Below, piece after piece: positions 1 through 8,727 of a stretch of 64,000 bases of DNA (position 1 is the first letter of the stretch; each line of letters begins with the position of its first letter). The stretch lies in assembly GCA_000381565.1 (NCBI GenBank), contig KB906725.1, positions 212,515 through 276,514 on the forward strand, in the 5' to 3' direction. The position numbers and the translations under genes were made by a program. The notes below the pieces were generated by a model that made no database searches, was not told the DNA's origin, and was given only the letters and a program-made list of their open reading frames with translations. Source of the stretch: Oxalobacteraceae bacterium AB_14 (GTDB taxonomy: Bacteria; Pseudomonadota; Gammaproteobacteria; Burkholderiales; Burkholderiaceae_D).

Positions 1-2094
1 GGTTTGCACGTCGCCGTAACGGCCGCCGTAGGAATTACTCACGCCCATCTGGTTCAGGGTAGGACGGGTCTCGGTCTTCGATGCGGCCAAACGCAGCATC
101 ATGTCGGCCGTCAGGTCGAACTTCAGGTTGGCGGACGGCAGGAAGCTGTTGTAGCTGTTGGTGACGGTGTTGACGGCGGTCGGGCCCCAGTTCAGGATGT
201 AGGTCGTGTCGTTGGGGCTCTTGGTCGCCGACAGCAGCACGCGGCTGATGCCGGTCGACGCCGAGTTCACGTGCACCACGCGCATGCCGGCGTTGGCCGA
301 CCAGCCCGCGCCTTCCCATTTGGAGTCCAGGAAGAAGCTCGATACCTTCTCCTTCACGCCCCACATGTCCGGCTTGGTGTAGTCGATCGCCATCGGGCCG
401 TTCGGGTACTTGCTCTTGTCCAGGTACAGCGCCGGATCGTTCGACTGCGCCAGCAGCGACGGCTGGTTCAGATAGTTCATGTACTCGTACGGATTGAAAC
501 TGAGGTAGGCGCTCGGAATCTGGGCGCCATTGCCGAGGAAATTATCCATCGGCGTCACCGTGAACAGCGACGACGGCAGGCCAACGTGGTAGCCGCTGAA
601 GGCATTCCAGGCGTCGTTGTTCCACTGCGTGCGCTCGACGTTGCGCTGCGAATAGGCCATGCCGGTATCGATGCCCTTGAAATAACCCATCTCGTGACTC
701 CAGGCCAGGCTGAAACGGCCTTCCTGCAAATCGTCGAGATTGCGGATGTCGCCGTACGACACGGCGTGCGCGCGCACCGCGCTCGGATCGGCGATGCCGT
801 CGCCGAACACCAGGCCCGGCGTGGCGCCGAAGGTCAGCGTGTCGCCATTCTTGGGCACCATGCCGGCCACGATCCACATATTCGGCGACTTGGAGGTGGT
901 GCGCGAGCTGGAGATATCGCCTTCCAGTTTCAGCTCCGGCGCCAGCGCCCATTTCGAGTTCAGGCCGAACGCCTGCGTGGTCGACAGGCGGTCGCCGCCC
1001 TTGACGATCATGTCGTTCGAGTTGGCCTCGCCCAGCAGCTTGCCGCTGCCGGCCAGCTCCGGGTTGTTCGCGTAGAAGATCGAGCCGGGCCGCAGGAAGC
1101 TGGTGACCTGGTTGTTGGCGTCGGTCTTGACGCCGAGCTGCTGGGGATTGTTCCAGTCGCTGAACGCGATCACGTCGTTCTTTTGATCGAGGCGCGAGTA
1201 GAGCGCGTCCGCCGTCAGTTTCCAGGTCGGCGACGGATTGTATTGCACCGTCAGATTTCCGACCAGGCGCTTGCGGCTTTCGTTCTCTTGCTGGAAGCCA
1301 TAGCTCTGCGGCATGTAGAGCTTTTTGGTGCTCACGTCGGCCATCGTCAACCCTTTGGAGTTGAGGTCGCCGTTGATCATGGAGACGTCGCGGTAGTTCC
1401 AGGCGTCGTTGACGGCCTTGTTCTGCTTGGAGGCGCGGTCGGTGTAGGAGAGCGAGCCGGTCACGCCCAGGGTGCGGTTTTCATTGGCGAAGGAATACAT
1501 GCCGCTGATATTGGGCGTGTTCTTCTTGGAGTTGGTATCGTAGGAGTCCGAGACATTGACCACCGAGGTGTGGCCCAGCTTGCCCGACAGCGGACGCGCG
1601 GTCTGGATATCCACCGTCGAACCGATGCCGCCCTCCGGCAGGAAGGCTTGCGATGTCTTGTAGACCAGCGCTTTCGAGATCAGGTCGGACGACAGCAGGT
1701 CGAAGGAGAACTCGCGGCCGCCGGTGTCGCTGGTCATGGTGCGGCCGTTGACCAGCACGTTGTTGAACTCCGGGCCCAGGCCGCGCACGGAGATATAGCG
1801 GCCTTCGCCGTTGTTGCGCTGGATCTGCACGCCGGTGACGCGCTGCAGGGACTCGGCGATATTCGTGTCCGGGAACTTGCCGGCGTCCTCGGCCGAGACC
1901 GCGTCGACCACGCCGTCCTGGATGCGCTTGGTCGTCAGCGACGACGACAGCGAGGCGCGGATGCCGCTGACCACCACCACGGAGCCGGTGTCGAGCGGCT
2001 TGGCCGCGCCCGACGTTTGCGCGGCCGCGCCCGTCATCATCAGCATTTCAGCCACGACGGCGGCGATGATAGTTTTCGAAGTATTCAATTTCAT
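1..2094 (-). CDS. TonB-dependent receptor (TonB-Xanth-Caul type), 3' end outside the window
   Basis: Outer-membrane gated channel that imports a bulky ligand using TonB-ExbBD energy. 698 codons are visible from ATG 2094 and the frame stays open to base 1, so most of the barrel is here but the C-terminus is missing. A Sec signal peptide (about residues 1-26, ending AAAQ) is followed by a TonB-box-like stretch VVVVSGIR. The plug domain carries the subfamily signature DAGKFPDTNIAESLQR, then VRGLGPEFN. The family often takes up carbohydrates or other nutrients, but no substrate can be named. The gene stands alone with 337 bases upstream. Plus-strand frames over it are shadows. Confidence 0.93.
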   Translation of the reverse strand, partial: MKLNTSKTIIAAVVAEMLMMTGAAAQTSGAAKPLDTGSVVVVSGIRASLSSSLTTKRIQDGVVDAVSAEDAGKFPDTNIAESLQRVTGVQIQRNNGEGRYISVRGLGPEFNNVLVNGRTMTSDTGGREFSFDLLSSDLISKALVYKTSQAFLPEGGIGSTVDIQTARPLSGKLGHTSVVNVSDSYDTNSKKNTPNISGMYSFANENRTLGVTGSLSYTDRASKQNKAVNDAWNYRDVSMINGDLNSKGLTMADVSTKKLYMPQSYGFQQENESRKRLVGNLTVQYNPSPTWKLTADALYSRLDQKNDVIAFSDWNNPQQLGVKTDANNQVTSFLRPGSIFYANNPELAGSGKLLGEANSNDMIVKGGDRLSTTQAFGLNSKWALAPELKLEGDISSSRTTSKSPNMWIVAGMVPKNGDTLTFGATPGLVFGDGIADPSAVRAHAVSYGDIRNLDDLQEGRFSLAWSHEMGYFKGIDTGMAYSQRNVERTQWNNDAWNAFSGYHVGLPSSLFTVTPMDNFLGNGAQIPSAYLSFNPYEYMNYLNQPSLLAQSNDPALYLDKSKYPNGPMAIDYTKPDMWGVKEKVSSFFLDSKWEGAGWSANAGMRVVHVNSASTGISRVLLSATKSPNDTTYILNWGPTAVNTVTNSYNSFLPSANLKFDLTADMMLRLAASKTETRPTLNQMGVSNSYGGRYGDVQT

Positions 2095-2431
2095 TGTGTC
2101 TCCAGTGTTTTATTTTTAGGAATGAATGAATGTGCGAATGCCTGCCTGGAACGGCGCGTAGCTCTAATAATTGGAAGCAGGCGCTCGCCGGATGCGGCGA
2201 GCTAGCAGGCGATGGGCCAGTTGAGCGTAGTCGGTTGCATAGTCTCTCCGTAATTTTTGTCTGCGCGTTTTCCCCGCGCTGATTTCATATTACGCATGTG
2301 CTTGTTTGCTAACCAATTGCGTATTCAACCGGATCTATGAACTATTCGTATAGCTCGATGCCTGCGCGGACGCGCGGAGAATAAAAAAAAGACCCAGGAG
2401 CCGAAGCTCTTGAGTCTTTTTTCTTGAATCT
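2095..2431. other. Intergenic region between TonB receptor and tRNA-Pro
   Basis: 337 bases that are more A/T-rich than the flanks. They hold the 5' leader and presumably the promoter of the minus-strand TonB receptor, and the tRNA-Pro terminator at 2384-2422. I see no convincing ORF. I could not assign -35/-10 elements or a riboswitch fold with confidence. Confidence 0.6.
2384..2422 (-). terminator. Intrinsic terminator of tRNA-Pro
   Basis: An 11-bp imperfect stem (GACCCAGGAGC pairing with GCTCTTGAGTC) encloses a CGAA loop. It is flanked by an A-run on the left (2383-2390) and a T-run on the right. Read on the minus strand, the hairpin is followed by eight T residues, a textbook rho-independent terminator just downstream of the tRNA. 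The T-run on the plus side makes it potentially bidirectional. Confidence 0.8.
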
Positions 2432-2508
2432 TGGTCGGAGTACAAGGATTCGAACCTTGGACCCCCTGGTCCCAAACCAGGTGCGCTACCGGGCTGCGCC
2501 ACACTCCG
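2432..2508 (-). tRNA. tRNA-Pro (anticodon UGG)
   Basis: 77 nt including an encoded CCA. Read on the minus strand, the acceptor stem CGGAGTG pairs with TACTCCG (one G-U pair). The D-arm contains GCGCAGCCCGGTAGCGC. The anticodon stem-loop has CTGG / TTTGGGA / CCAG with anticodon TGG, and the T-arm contains GGTTCGAATCC. All landmarks of tRNA-Pro are present. A strong terminator follows 10 nt downstream. A short antisense-looking reading frame over this segment is not a gene. Confidence 0.97.
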
Positions 2509-2631
2509 AAGAAGCAAGATAATACAAGCTGCTCCGGTATCCGTCAAGTGCCACTATGAAATCAGTATCGACCATGGCGATTTTTTTTCAATGTGAGATT
2601 ATGGCGGTGTGCATCAATTATCTAAAAATCC

Positions 2632-3252
2632 ATGAGCGCGACGTTCACCCAATTCCAGCCCGCCCCGATGCGGCGGCCGGGGATAGGCGCGGGCATCGCC
2701 GTCTCGCTGTTGCTGCATGTGGCGCTGATCTTCGGCTACCGGCTGGCGGCGCCGGCCGCGCCCGAGGCGCCGCGTCCGGCCAGGACCATGACGGTCTGGC
2801 TGCGCACGCCCGCGCCGCCCAAGCCGGTCGTGGCCAAGCTGGCGCCGCCGCCCAAGCCGAAACCGGAACCCGCGCCAGCGCGCAAGTCCGAACGGCCGCA
2901 GCTGGCCAAGCGCGCCAGCCCGCCGGCGCCAGCCGCCGAGCCCGCCCCGGTTGCCGCGCAGGCGATCACGCTGCCGGCGCCCGATCCCTTGCACCCGGAA
3001 TTGCAACCGAAGAAATTCGACATGAACGCGGCGCTGAAAACCGCCCGCAAGGAAGCCAACGCCAAGGACCCGGCCCGGGCCGGCCTGCCGGTGGCGCAGC
3101 TGGACGACCATCCGCTCTATCCCGAGCGGGAAAGCAAGCTGGCGCGCGACATCCAGGGCGCCAAGCGTCCCGATTGCAAGAACACCGGCGCCGGCCTGCT
3201 GTCGCCGCTCATCTGGCTGCTCGACAAGAAGGACAGCGGCTGCAAATTCTGA
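2632..3252 (+). CDS. Proline-rich TonB/TolA-like membrane-anchored protein
   Basis: 206 aa. An N-terminal hydrophobic segment (about residues 19-38, IAVSLLLHVALIFGYRLAAP) is followed by a Pro/Ala/Lys-rich stretch to about residue 125, the usual design of a periplasm-spanning energy transducer (TonB/TolA). The C-terminal about 80 residues contain two Cys (RPDCKNTG and DSGCKF at the very end) and do not clearly match a TonB C-terminal domain. No exbB/exbD lies beside it, although a TonB receptor is upstream. It runs convergently into rsmI with no gap. A TonB-like architecture is visible, but function is inferred. Confidence 0.75.
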   Translation: MSATFTQFQPAPMRRPGIGAGIAVSLLLHVALIFGYRLAAPAAPEAPRPARTMTVWLRTPAPPKPVVAKLAPPPKPKPEPAPARKSERPQLAKRASPPAPAAEPAPVAAQAITLPAPDPLHPELQPKKFDMNAALKTARKEANAKDPARAGLPVAQLDDHPLYPERESKLARDIQGAKRPDCKNTGAGLLSPLIWLLDKKDSGCKF

Positions 3253-4161
3253 CTACTCGCCGCCCTTGAGCTGCAGGGCGCGGTCGTACAGCGCATTCTT
3301 CTTGCGGCCGGTGATCAGCGCCGCCAGGTTGGCCGCCTGCTTGACCGAGCATTCGGTCAACAGAATCTTGAGGATGCGCTCGGCCTCCACGTCCTGTTCA
3401 TCCTCGGCCGCCGGCGCGCCGGCCAGCAGCACCACGAACTCGCCTTTTTCGCGATGCGCGTCGGCCCTGATCCAGGCCTCCGCCTCGGACAGCGGGCAAC
3501 GGTGGATTTCCTCGAACATCTTGGTCAGCTCGCGCGCGAACACCACCTGGCGCTCCGGCTCGAACACCGCCGCCAGCGCCGTGGCGCAATCGAGGATGCG
3601 GTGCGGCGCCTCGTAGAACACCATCGTCGCGGTCACCGCGCGCAAGGTGCCGAGGAAGTTCTCGCGCTGCTTGGCCTTGGCCGGCAGGAAGCCGACAAAG
3701 TAAAACTGGTCGTTCACCAGGCCGCTGGCCGACAAGGCCGTCACCGCCGCCGACGCGCCCGGCAGCGGCAGCACGCGCAAGCCCGCCGCCCGCACGGCGT
3801 CGACGATGCGCGCGCCCGGATCGGACACGGCCGGCGTGCCGGCGTCCGACACCAGCGCGATGCGCTCGCCGGCCTGCAGGCGGGCGATCAGCGTTTCCGC
3901 CACTTCGCGCTCGTTGTGCTGGTGGGCCGCGATCAGCGGCTTGTGCAGGCCGAAGCGGGTCATCAGCTGGGCGGTGTTGCGGGTGTCCTCGCAGGCCACG
4001 GCGTTGACCAGGCTCAAGACATGCAACGCCCGCAGGCTGATATCCGTCACATTGCCGATCGGGGTCGCCACGACGTACAAGGTTGCGCTAGGATAGGTCT
4101 GGTGCGCCATTTCGCCCATCACGGGCAGGGTGGCGATGGAACTGGATTCTTGTGCGGTCAT
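3253..4161 (-). CDS. rsmI: 16S rRNA (cytidine(1402)-2'-O)-methyltransferase RsmI
   Basis: Methylates the 2'-OH of C1402 in the ribosomal decoding site using SAM. Family motifs are all present: LYVVATPIGN, EDTR, HQHNERE, SDAGTPAVSDPG and PLPGASA, then FYEAPHR and ARELTK. Length from ATG 4161 is 302 aa. Starts at 4119 or 4110 would be nearer the E. coli length, and none has a clear Shine-Dalgarno, so the N-terminus is uncertain. It is transcribed away from lpoA, the same arrangement as the yraL-yraM pair of E. coli. A long N-terminal extension of the frame into lpoA is not real. Confidence 0.95.
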   Translation of the reverse strand: MTAQESSSIATLPVMGEMAHQTYPSATLYVVATPIGNVTDISLRALHVLSLVNAVACEDTRNTAQLMTRFGLHKPLIAAHQHNEREVAETLIARLQAGERIALVSDAGTPAVSDPGARIVDAVRAAGLRVLPLPGASAAVTALSASGLVNDQFYFVGFLPAKAKQRENFLGTLRAVTATMVFYEAPHRILDCATALAAVFEPERQVVFARELTKMFEEIHRCPLSEAEAWIRADAHREKGEFVVLLAGAPAAEDEQDVEAERILKILLTECSVKQAANLAALITGRKKNALYDRALQLKGGE

Positions 4162-4171
4162 TGGGGGTAGG

Positions 4172-5584
4172 ATGAATAGTATGAAGTTGTCGCTGCTGTG
4201 TACGGTTGCGGCTCTGGTCAGTGCGTGCAGCACGCCGTTCTGCAATGCGCCCGGAGGATTGTGCGCGCCCGGCTCATCAAATACAAGTGCGGCGGGCCCG
4301 CTGCCGCCTGCGCGGCCGGCGCCGCTGCCCAAGCCGCCGCCGGAACCGACGCCGCCGCCCGCGGAAACCTTCGCCGTCACGCTGCCGGGCCTGGCCAGAA
4401 CCGCCCCGGCCGGCGCCGGCCTGACCGTCACGCCCGACGCCGCGCCCGCCCCGGCGCGCGCCGCCGACGAGGCGGCGCAACCGTCCAACGCGCCTATCCG
4501 CATGAGCTTGCTGCTGCCGCTGCGCTCCGAAACGCTGGGCCTGGCCGCGTCGTCGGTGCGGGCCGGCTTCCTGGCGGCCTGGGAGCGCGACCGCGACAAC
4601 ATCACCGTCAGCGTGGTGGAAACCGGCGACCTGCCGCAGGACGTGCTGGCCAGCTACGCCCGCGCCCAGCAGCAGGACGACATCATCATCGGCCCGCTGG
4701 CGCGCTCCGCCGTGTCGGCCATCGCCGCCAGCCCCCTGCTGCAAAAGCCCACCATCGCGCTCAACTATCCGGACGGCTACGGCGTGGCCGGCGCCGCGCC
4801 GCTGCCGCCGCTGATGCTGGCCATGGGCCTGTCCATCGAAGAGGAAGCGCGCCAGGCCGCCCAGTGGGCCGCCGCCGACCTGCCCGGCAGCACTGCCCTT
4901 ATTTTAAGCACCAGCACGCCCTGGCAACGGCGCGTGGCGGCCGCCTTCGCCGCCCAGTGGCAGCGCCACGGCCTGCCGCTCAAGATGGTCGAGCTGAGCG
5001 CGCCCGACGGCTACCTCAGCGACCCGGAACTGGTGCAGCTGCGTGCCCGCCTGCGCGACGATACGCCCGGCCTGCTGTTTTCGGCCATGAGCGCCGACCA
5101 GACCCGCCAGCTGCGCGGCGCCCTCGGCGACGCCTTCAACAGCGAGCCGACCAATCCCACCTTCAGCACCGCCGATGCGCTGCCGCCGCCGCCCGTGCCG
5201 GCGCCGTCGCCGCAATTGCGCGCGCTGCCGATCTACGGCACCTCGGCGCTGAACCCCGGCAGCGGCGGCAACAGCCCGACCCAGGAGCTGGACGGCGTGC
5301 GCCTGCTGGACCTGCCGTGGCAAATCCAGCGCGACCATCCGGCGGTGATGGTCTACCCGCATCCGCTGCAATCGAACAGCGCCGACATCGAGCGCCTGTA
5401 CGCGCTGGGCATCGACGCCTACCGGGTGGCGCGCGAGCTCAGCCGCCACCACGCCGGCCGCTTCCACCTGGACGGCGTGACCGGCCGCCTGACCATCGAT
5501 TTCGGCCAGGGCGCGGCCGCTTTCGAGCGGATCGAGCAACCGGCGGTGTATAAGAACGGCGTGCCGCTGCCGGTCACGCCGTGA
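4172..5584 (+). CDS. lpoA: LpoA-type outer-membrane lipoprotein, penicillin-binding-protein activator
   Basis: 470 aa lipoprotein. The N-terminal MNSMKLSLLCTVAALVSAC has a lipobox (VSAC), followed by a Pro/Ala-rich linker to about residue 110. A periplasmic-binding-protein-like (LppC) domain comes next (SLLLPLRS, DIIIGPLARSAV, PTIALNYPDG). In E. coli LpoA activates PBP1A from the outer membrane. The betaproteobacterial homologue lacks a long TPR N-domain, as here. ATG 4172 or 4181 are both possible after GGGGGTAGG. It sits in the conserved rsmI | lpoA-yraN-diaA-dolP order. The precise PBP partner is inferred from the family. Confidence 0.88.
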   Translation: MNSMKLSLLCTVAALVSACSTPFCNAPGGLCAPGSSNTSAAGPLPPARPAPLPKPPPEPTPPPAETFAVTLPGLARTAPAGAGLTVTPDAAPAPARAADEAAQPSNAPIRMSLLLPLRSETLGLAASSVRAGFLAAWERDRDNITVSVVETGDLPQDVLASYARAQQQDDIIIGPLARSAVSAIAASPLLQKPTIALNYPDGYGVAGAAPLPPLMLAMGLSIEEEARQAAQWAAADLPGSTALILSTSTPWQRRVAAAFAAQWQRHGLPLKMVELSAPDGYLSDPELVQLRARLRDDTPGLLFSAMSADQTRQLRGALGDAFNSEPTNPTFSTADALPPPPVPAPSPQLRALPIYGTSALNPGSGGNSPTQELDGVRLLDLPWQIQRDHPAVMVYPHPLQSNSADIERLYALGIDAYRVARELSRHHAGRFHLDGVTGRLTIDFGQGAAAFERIEQPAVYKNGVPLPVTP

Positions 5585-5591
5585 GGCCGCC

Positions 5592-5942
5592 ATGGCGCAG
5601 ACCCCGCAACAACGGCTGGGCCGGCTCGGCGAAGAGCGGGCGCTGGCCCACCTGAGCGCCGCCGGGCTGGTGCTGGTCGAGCGCAATTTCCTGTGCAAGG
5701 TGGGCGAAATCGACCTGATCATGCAGCACGGCGCCCACCTGGTGTTTGTCGAAGTGCGGCGCCGCGCCCCGGGCCGCTTCGGCGGGGCGGCCGCCAGCGT
5801 CACCCCGGCCAAGCAGCGGCGGCTGGTCCACGCGGCCCAGTTTTACCTGCAGCGCTACCGCCAGCCGCCGCCGTGCCGCTTCGATCTGGTGGCCATCGAC
5901 GGCGAAAAGTTATCATGGATACAAAACGCGCTGGAAATGTAA
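5592..5942 (+). CDS. yraN: YraN family protein (UPF0102, endonuclease-like fold)
   Basis: 116 aa, full length for UPF0102. It shows the family pattern: RLGRLGEERALAHLSAAG at the N-terminus, then NFLCKVGEIDLIMQHGAHLVFVEVRRR. The E-x-D-L-I and F-V-E-V-(K/R) residues match the PD-(D/E)xK-like core of this family. The biochemical role is unproven. It starts 7 bp after lpoA stops, so it is probably co-transcribed, and it precedes diaA as in E. coli. Product and position agree well. Confidence 0.93.
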   Translation: MAQTPQQRLGRLGEERALAHLSAAGLVLVERNFLCKVGEIDLIMQHGAHLVFVEVRRRAPGRFGGAAASVTPAKQRRLVHAAQFYLQRYRQPPPCRFDLVAIDGEKLSWIQNALEM

Positions 5943-5984
5943 GCATTTTTAACAGCGCTTGTCCGGGCCGCTGTGCGGCTGCAC

Positions 5985-5990
5985 TATAAT
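5985..5990 (+). promoter_or_regulatory. Perfect -10 hexamer just upstream of diaA
   Basis: TATAAT lies 9 bp before the diaA ATG at 6000. A transcript starting at the usual distance would carry a leader of only a few bases, which would make the message almost leaderless. No good -35 at 16-18 bp is evident, so this may be chance or an extended/activated promoter. Confidence 0.35.
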
Positions 5991-5999
5991 CAGCACACT

Positions 6000-6596
6000 A
6001 TGAATAATCAACGCATACTCTCGCACTTCCACGAAAGTGCCGAACTCAAGATCCAGTCCGCCACCGTCCTCGCTCCGCACATCGCGCAAGCGATCGAGCT
6101 GATGTTCTCGGCGTTGTCCAACGGCAATAAGATTCTGGTGTGCGGCAACGGCGGTTCGGCCGCCGACGCCCAACACTTCGCGGCCGAGCTGGTGGGACGC
6201 TTCGAGCGCGAACGCTTCCCGCTGCCGGCCATGGCGCTGACCACCGACACCTCGATCCTGACGGCGGTGGCCAACGACTACAGCTACCGCGAGATCTTCT
6301 CCAAGCAGGTGCAGGCGTTCGGCCAGGCCGGCGACATCCTGCTGGCGTTCTCCACCTCGGGCAACTCGGCCAACGTGATGGCGGCGATCGAAGCGGCGCT
6401 GGAGCGCGAAATGCGGGTGGTGGCCATGACCGGCAAGGGCGGCGGCGCCATCGGCAAGATGTTGACCGACGCCGACGTGCACATCTGCGTGCCGGCCGAC
6501 CGTACCGCCCGTATCCAGGAAGTCCATCTGGTGACCATACACTGCATTTGCGACGGCATCGACGTCGCGCTATTCGGAGGAGATGCGAATGACTAA
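6000..6596 (+). CDS. diaA: SIS-domain protein DiaA/GmhA-like (DnaA initiator-associating / phosphoheptose isomerase family)
   Basis: 198 aa with a single SIS fold: [29 protein letters not shown], then [19 protein letters not shown] and [15 protein letters not shown]. DiaA binds DnaA and promotes replication initiation in E. coli, and paralogous GmhA isomerises sedoheptulose-7-phosphate. The two are hard to separate by sequence alone. Synteny (yraN before, dolP after) favours DiaA. The start at 6000 matches the E. coli N-terminal length. Its last codons overlap the start of dolP. Confidence 0.88.
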   Translation: MNNQRILSHFHESAELKIQSATVLAPHIAQAIELMFSALSNGNKILVCGNGGSAADAQHFAAELVGRFERERFPLPAMALTTDTSILTAVANDYSYREIFSKQVQAFGQAGDILLAFSTSGNSANVMAAIEAALEREMRVVAMTGKGGGAIGKMLTDADVHICVPADRTARIQEVHLVTIHCICDGIDVALFGGDAND

Positions 6597-7239
6597 TTCC
6601 GGCGATATCTGGAAAAAAGTACAACGGCCGCTGGCCATGAGCGTGCTGTGCGGCGCTATGCTGGCGTCGTTGTCGGGCTGCGTCGCGCTGGTCGCGGGCG
6701 GCGCCATTTCCGGGACGCTGGCCGCAACCGACCGCCGCACCCTGGGCGCGCAGACGGAAGACCGGGCGATCGAAGTCAAGGGCAGCATCAAGCTCAACAA
6801 CGTGGTCGGCGATGCGGGTCATACCAACATCAACAGTTTCAACCGCCGGGCGCTGCTGACCGGCGAAGTGCGCGACGAGGCCATGAAGGCCGCCGCCGAG
6901 CGCGAGCTGCGCGGCATCGAAGGCGTGGTGGCGGTGATCAACGAGCTGGAAATCGCCGGCCCGTCGAGCTACACCTCGCGCTCCAACGACGCGCTGATCA
7001 CCACCAAGGTCAAGGCCAGCCTGATCGACATGAAGGATATCTCGGCCAACTCCTACCAGGTGGTGACCGAGCGCGGCGTGGTGTTCCTGATGGGTCGCGT
7101 GACCCAGCGCGAAGGCCAGATCGGCGCCGACGTGGCGCGCGGCGTCAGCGGCGTGAACAAGGTGGTCAAGGTGTTCGAGTACATCACCGAGGAAGAGTGG
7201 AAGAGCTTCCAGCCGAGCAAGTCGGTGTCCAACTCGTAA
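6589..7239 (+). CDS. dolP: BON-domain outer-membrane lipoprotein DolP (YraP)
   Basis: 216 aa lipoprotein with lipobox LSGC (about residue 31) followed by [31 protein letters not shown], very typical of DolP. Two BON domains follow: about residues 65-125 ([15 protein letters not shown]...[11 protein letters not shown]) and 135-205 ([18 protein letters not shown]...[12 protein letters not shown]). In E. coli it sits at the division site and supports outer-membrane integrity and BAM function. ATG 6589 is chosen because GGAGGAG (6576-6582) is correctly spaced for it and too close to ATG 6583. It overlaps the diaA stop by 8 bp. Confidence 0.93.
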   Translation: MTNSGDIWKKVQRPLAMSVLCGAMLASLSGCVALVAGGAISGTLAATDRRTLGAQTEDRAIEVKGSIKLNNVVGDAGHTNINSFNRRALLTGEVRDEAMKAAAERELRGIEGVVAVINELEIAGPSSYTSRSNDALITTKVKASLIDMKDISANSYQVVTERGVVFLMGRVTQREGQIGADVARGVSGVNKVVKVFEYITEEEWKSFQPSKSVSNS

Positions 7240-7256
7240 TCCGGAGCAGGTCTATA

Positions 7257-7805
7257 ATGGCCTTCTCTCCTTCCACGCCTGAGTCCATCATGCAAAAGAC
7301 GCAATCCCCCGCCTGGATCAAGCCGGTGCTGGCCGCCGTGCTGATCGGCGCCATCGGCTTTGGCGGCTACCTGTCGCTGAACAAGCGCCAGAGCGCGCCT
7401 GAAGTCACCTTCGTCAGCATCAAGGGCGAGAAGATCGCGCCGGAGAGCCTGCGCGGCAAGGTGGTGATGGTCAATTTCTGGGCCACCTCGTGCACCACCT
7501 GCGTGGCCGAGATGCCGAAGATGGTCGAGACCTACAATAAGTTCAAGGGCCAGGGCCTGGAGTTCGTCGCCGTGGCGATGAGCTACGACCCGCCGAACTA
7601 CGTGCTGAACTACGCCGAAACCCGCCAGTTGCCGTTCAAGGTGGCGCTCGACACCGACGGTTCGGCCGCCAAGGCCTACGGCAACGTGGCGATGACGCCG
7701 ACCACCTTCGTCATCGGCAAGGATGGCAAGATCCTCAAGCGCTACCTGGGCGAGCCCGACTTCGCCGCCCTGCACAAGCTGCTGGAAGAATCGCTGCGCG
7801 GCTAA
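7257..7805 (+). CDS. TlpA/ResA-like membrane-anchored thioredoxin
   Basis: 182 aa. N-terminal anchor (PVLAAVLIGAIGFGGYLSL) then an AhpC/TSA-Redoxin domain: VVMVNFWATSCTTCVAEMPKM carries the CxxC active site (SCTTC). MTPTTFVIGKDGKIL carries the cis-Pro and strand typical of TlpA. Likely a periplasmic thiol-disulfide reductase acting in cytochrome c or envelope protein maturation. Substrate unknown. ATG 7257 follows GGAGCAGG at good distance, and ATG 7290 (MQKTQ) is the alternative. It lies 17 bp after dolP, probably at the end of that operon, and is convergent with the DUF3034 gene. Confidence 0.88.
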   Translation: MAFSPSTPESIMQKTQSPAWIKPVLAAVLIGAIGFGGYLSLNKRQSAPEVTFVSIKGEKIAPESLRGKVVMVNFWATSCTTCVAEMPKMVETYNKFKGQGLEFVAVAMSYDPPNYVLNYAETRQLPFKVALDTDGSAAKAYGNVAMTPTTFVIGKDGKILKRYLGEPDFAALHKLLEESLRG

Positions 7806-7817
7806 AGCACGGGGGTT

Positions 7818-8708
7818 TTAGAAGCCGGCCTGCGCCGACAGGTACAGGCCGTGCTGCCGCTTCGGATTGAAGATGGTGATGTCGCCCAGCTCGGCATACG
7901 CCGCCGTCAGTGAAAAATTCTTGCTCGGGAACCAGGCCACGAAGGCGTCGTAGTAAGCCTTCTCGTTGTCCACGCCCAGGTTGCGCGGCTTGCGGCGGTA
8001 CTCGGCGCCCAGCGCCAGCTTGCGGTTGACCAGGTAGGCCATCGACACTTCCGGCATCAACCGCATGCTGTCGCCCTTGTCGCCGCCAAAGCCCAGCAGG
8101 CCCATCTGATTGGCGCGGGTGGCCCGCAGCGTGCCGTTCAGCAGCAAGCTCTGCTCGAACAGGATCTTGGTGGCCGCCACGTAGTAATCGTAGCCGTGAT
8201 CGTCCCTGGCGCCCAGTTGCTTCACATTGGACACGCCCAGCGCGCCCAGGCCGCCGACGCCCTTGTTGCGCTTGTACAGCATGCCGATCGCCACCTGCGG
8301 CATCCAGCTGTCCTGCTCATAGACGGCGTCGCCCGCCAGCTTCAGTTTGACGCCCAGGATGTCCTGCCTGATGTTGAGCAGGTTCAGCGGCGCCAGGCTG
8401 CCCTTGAACTCCTGCTTGGCCAGCGACAGCTCCAGCCGGTCGGCGATGCCCAGCGCCACGCCGTAGCTGTCGAGCTTGTAGTCCTGGGTGGCCAGGCGCG
8501 TGTAGTGCGCGTTGGCGCCCCAGCTGTCGCGCGTGCCGTAGCCGCTGATCAGCGCCCACGGCGTGATGCCGCCGCCACCCGCCCCTTCAACCTGGCTGAC
8601 GCCGCCGGTGGCGAGGAACTTGCCCATGTCCGGCCGGGCCTGCGCGGCCGCGCCGCCGCAAGCCAGCACGGCGCTCAGCACGGTCAGTGCGGGAAGGATG
8701 TGCTTCAT
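7818..8708 (-). CDS. DUF3034 family secreted protein
   Basis: 296 aa with a Sec signal peptide (MKHILPALTVLSAVLACGGAAAQA). The mature part contains GGVSQVEGAGGGGITPWALISGYGTRDSWGAN and ends with alternating hydrophobic residues and aromatic QAGF. This is the DUF3034 pattern and suggests a small outer-membrane beta-barrel. Function is not established. GGGAGAA precedes the start. It is the third gene of a minus-strand run after a thioesterase and a truncated globin, with short gaps (10 and 19 bp), so co-transcription is likely. Confidence 0.85.
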   Translation of the reverse strand: MKHILPALTVLSAVLACGGAAAQARPDMGKFLATGGVSQVEGAGGGGITPWALISGYGTRDSWGANAHYTRLATQDYKLDSYGVALGIADRLELSLAKQEFKGSLAPLNLLNIRQDILGVKLKLAGDAVYEQDSWMPQVAIGMLYKRNKGVGGLGALGVSNVKQLGARDDHGYDYYVAATKILFEQSLLLNGTLRATRANQMGLLGFGGDKGDSMRLMPEVSMAYLVNRKLALGAEYRRKPRNLGVDNEKAYYDAFVAWFPSKNFSLTAAYAELGDITIFNPKRQHGLYLSAQAGF

Positions 8709-8727
8709 TGCTGTTCTCCCGAGGGCA

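Noticed and set aside
2335..2547. 70-residue frame over the tRNA-Pro gene
   Set aside because: It is simply the translated tRNA sequence; the tRNA structure explains the region completely.
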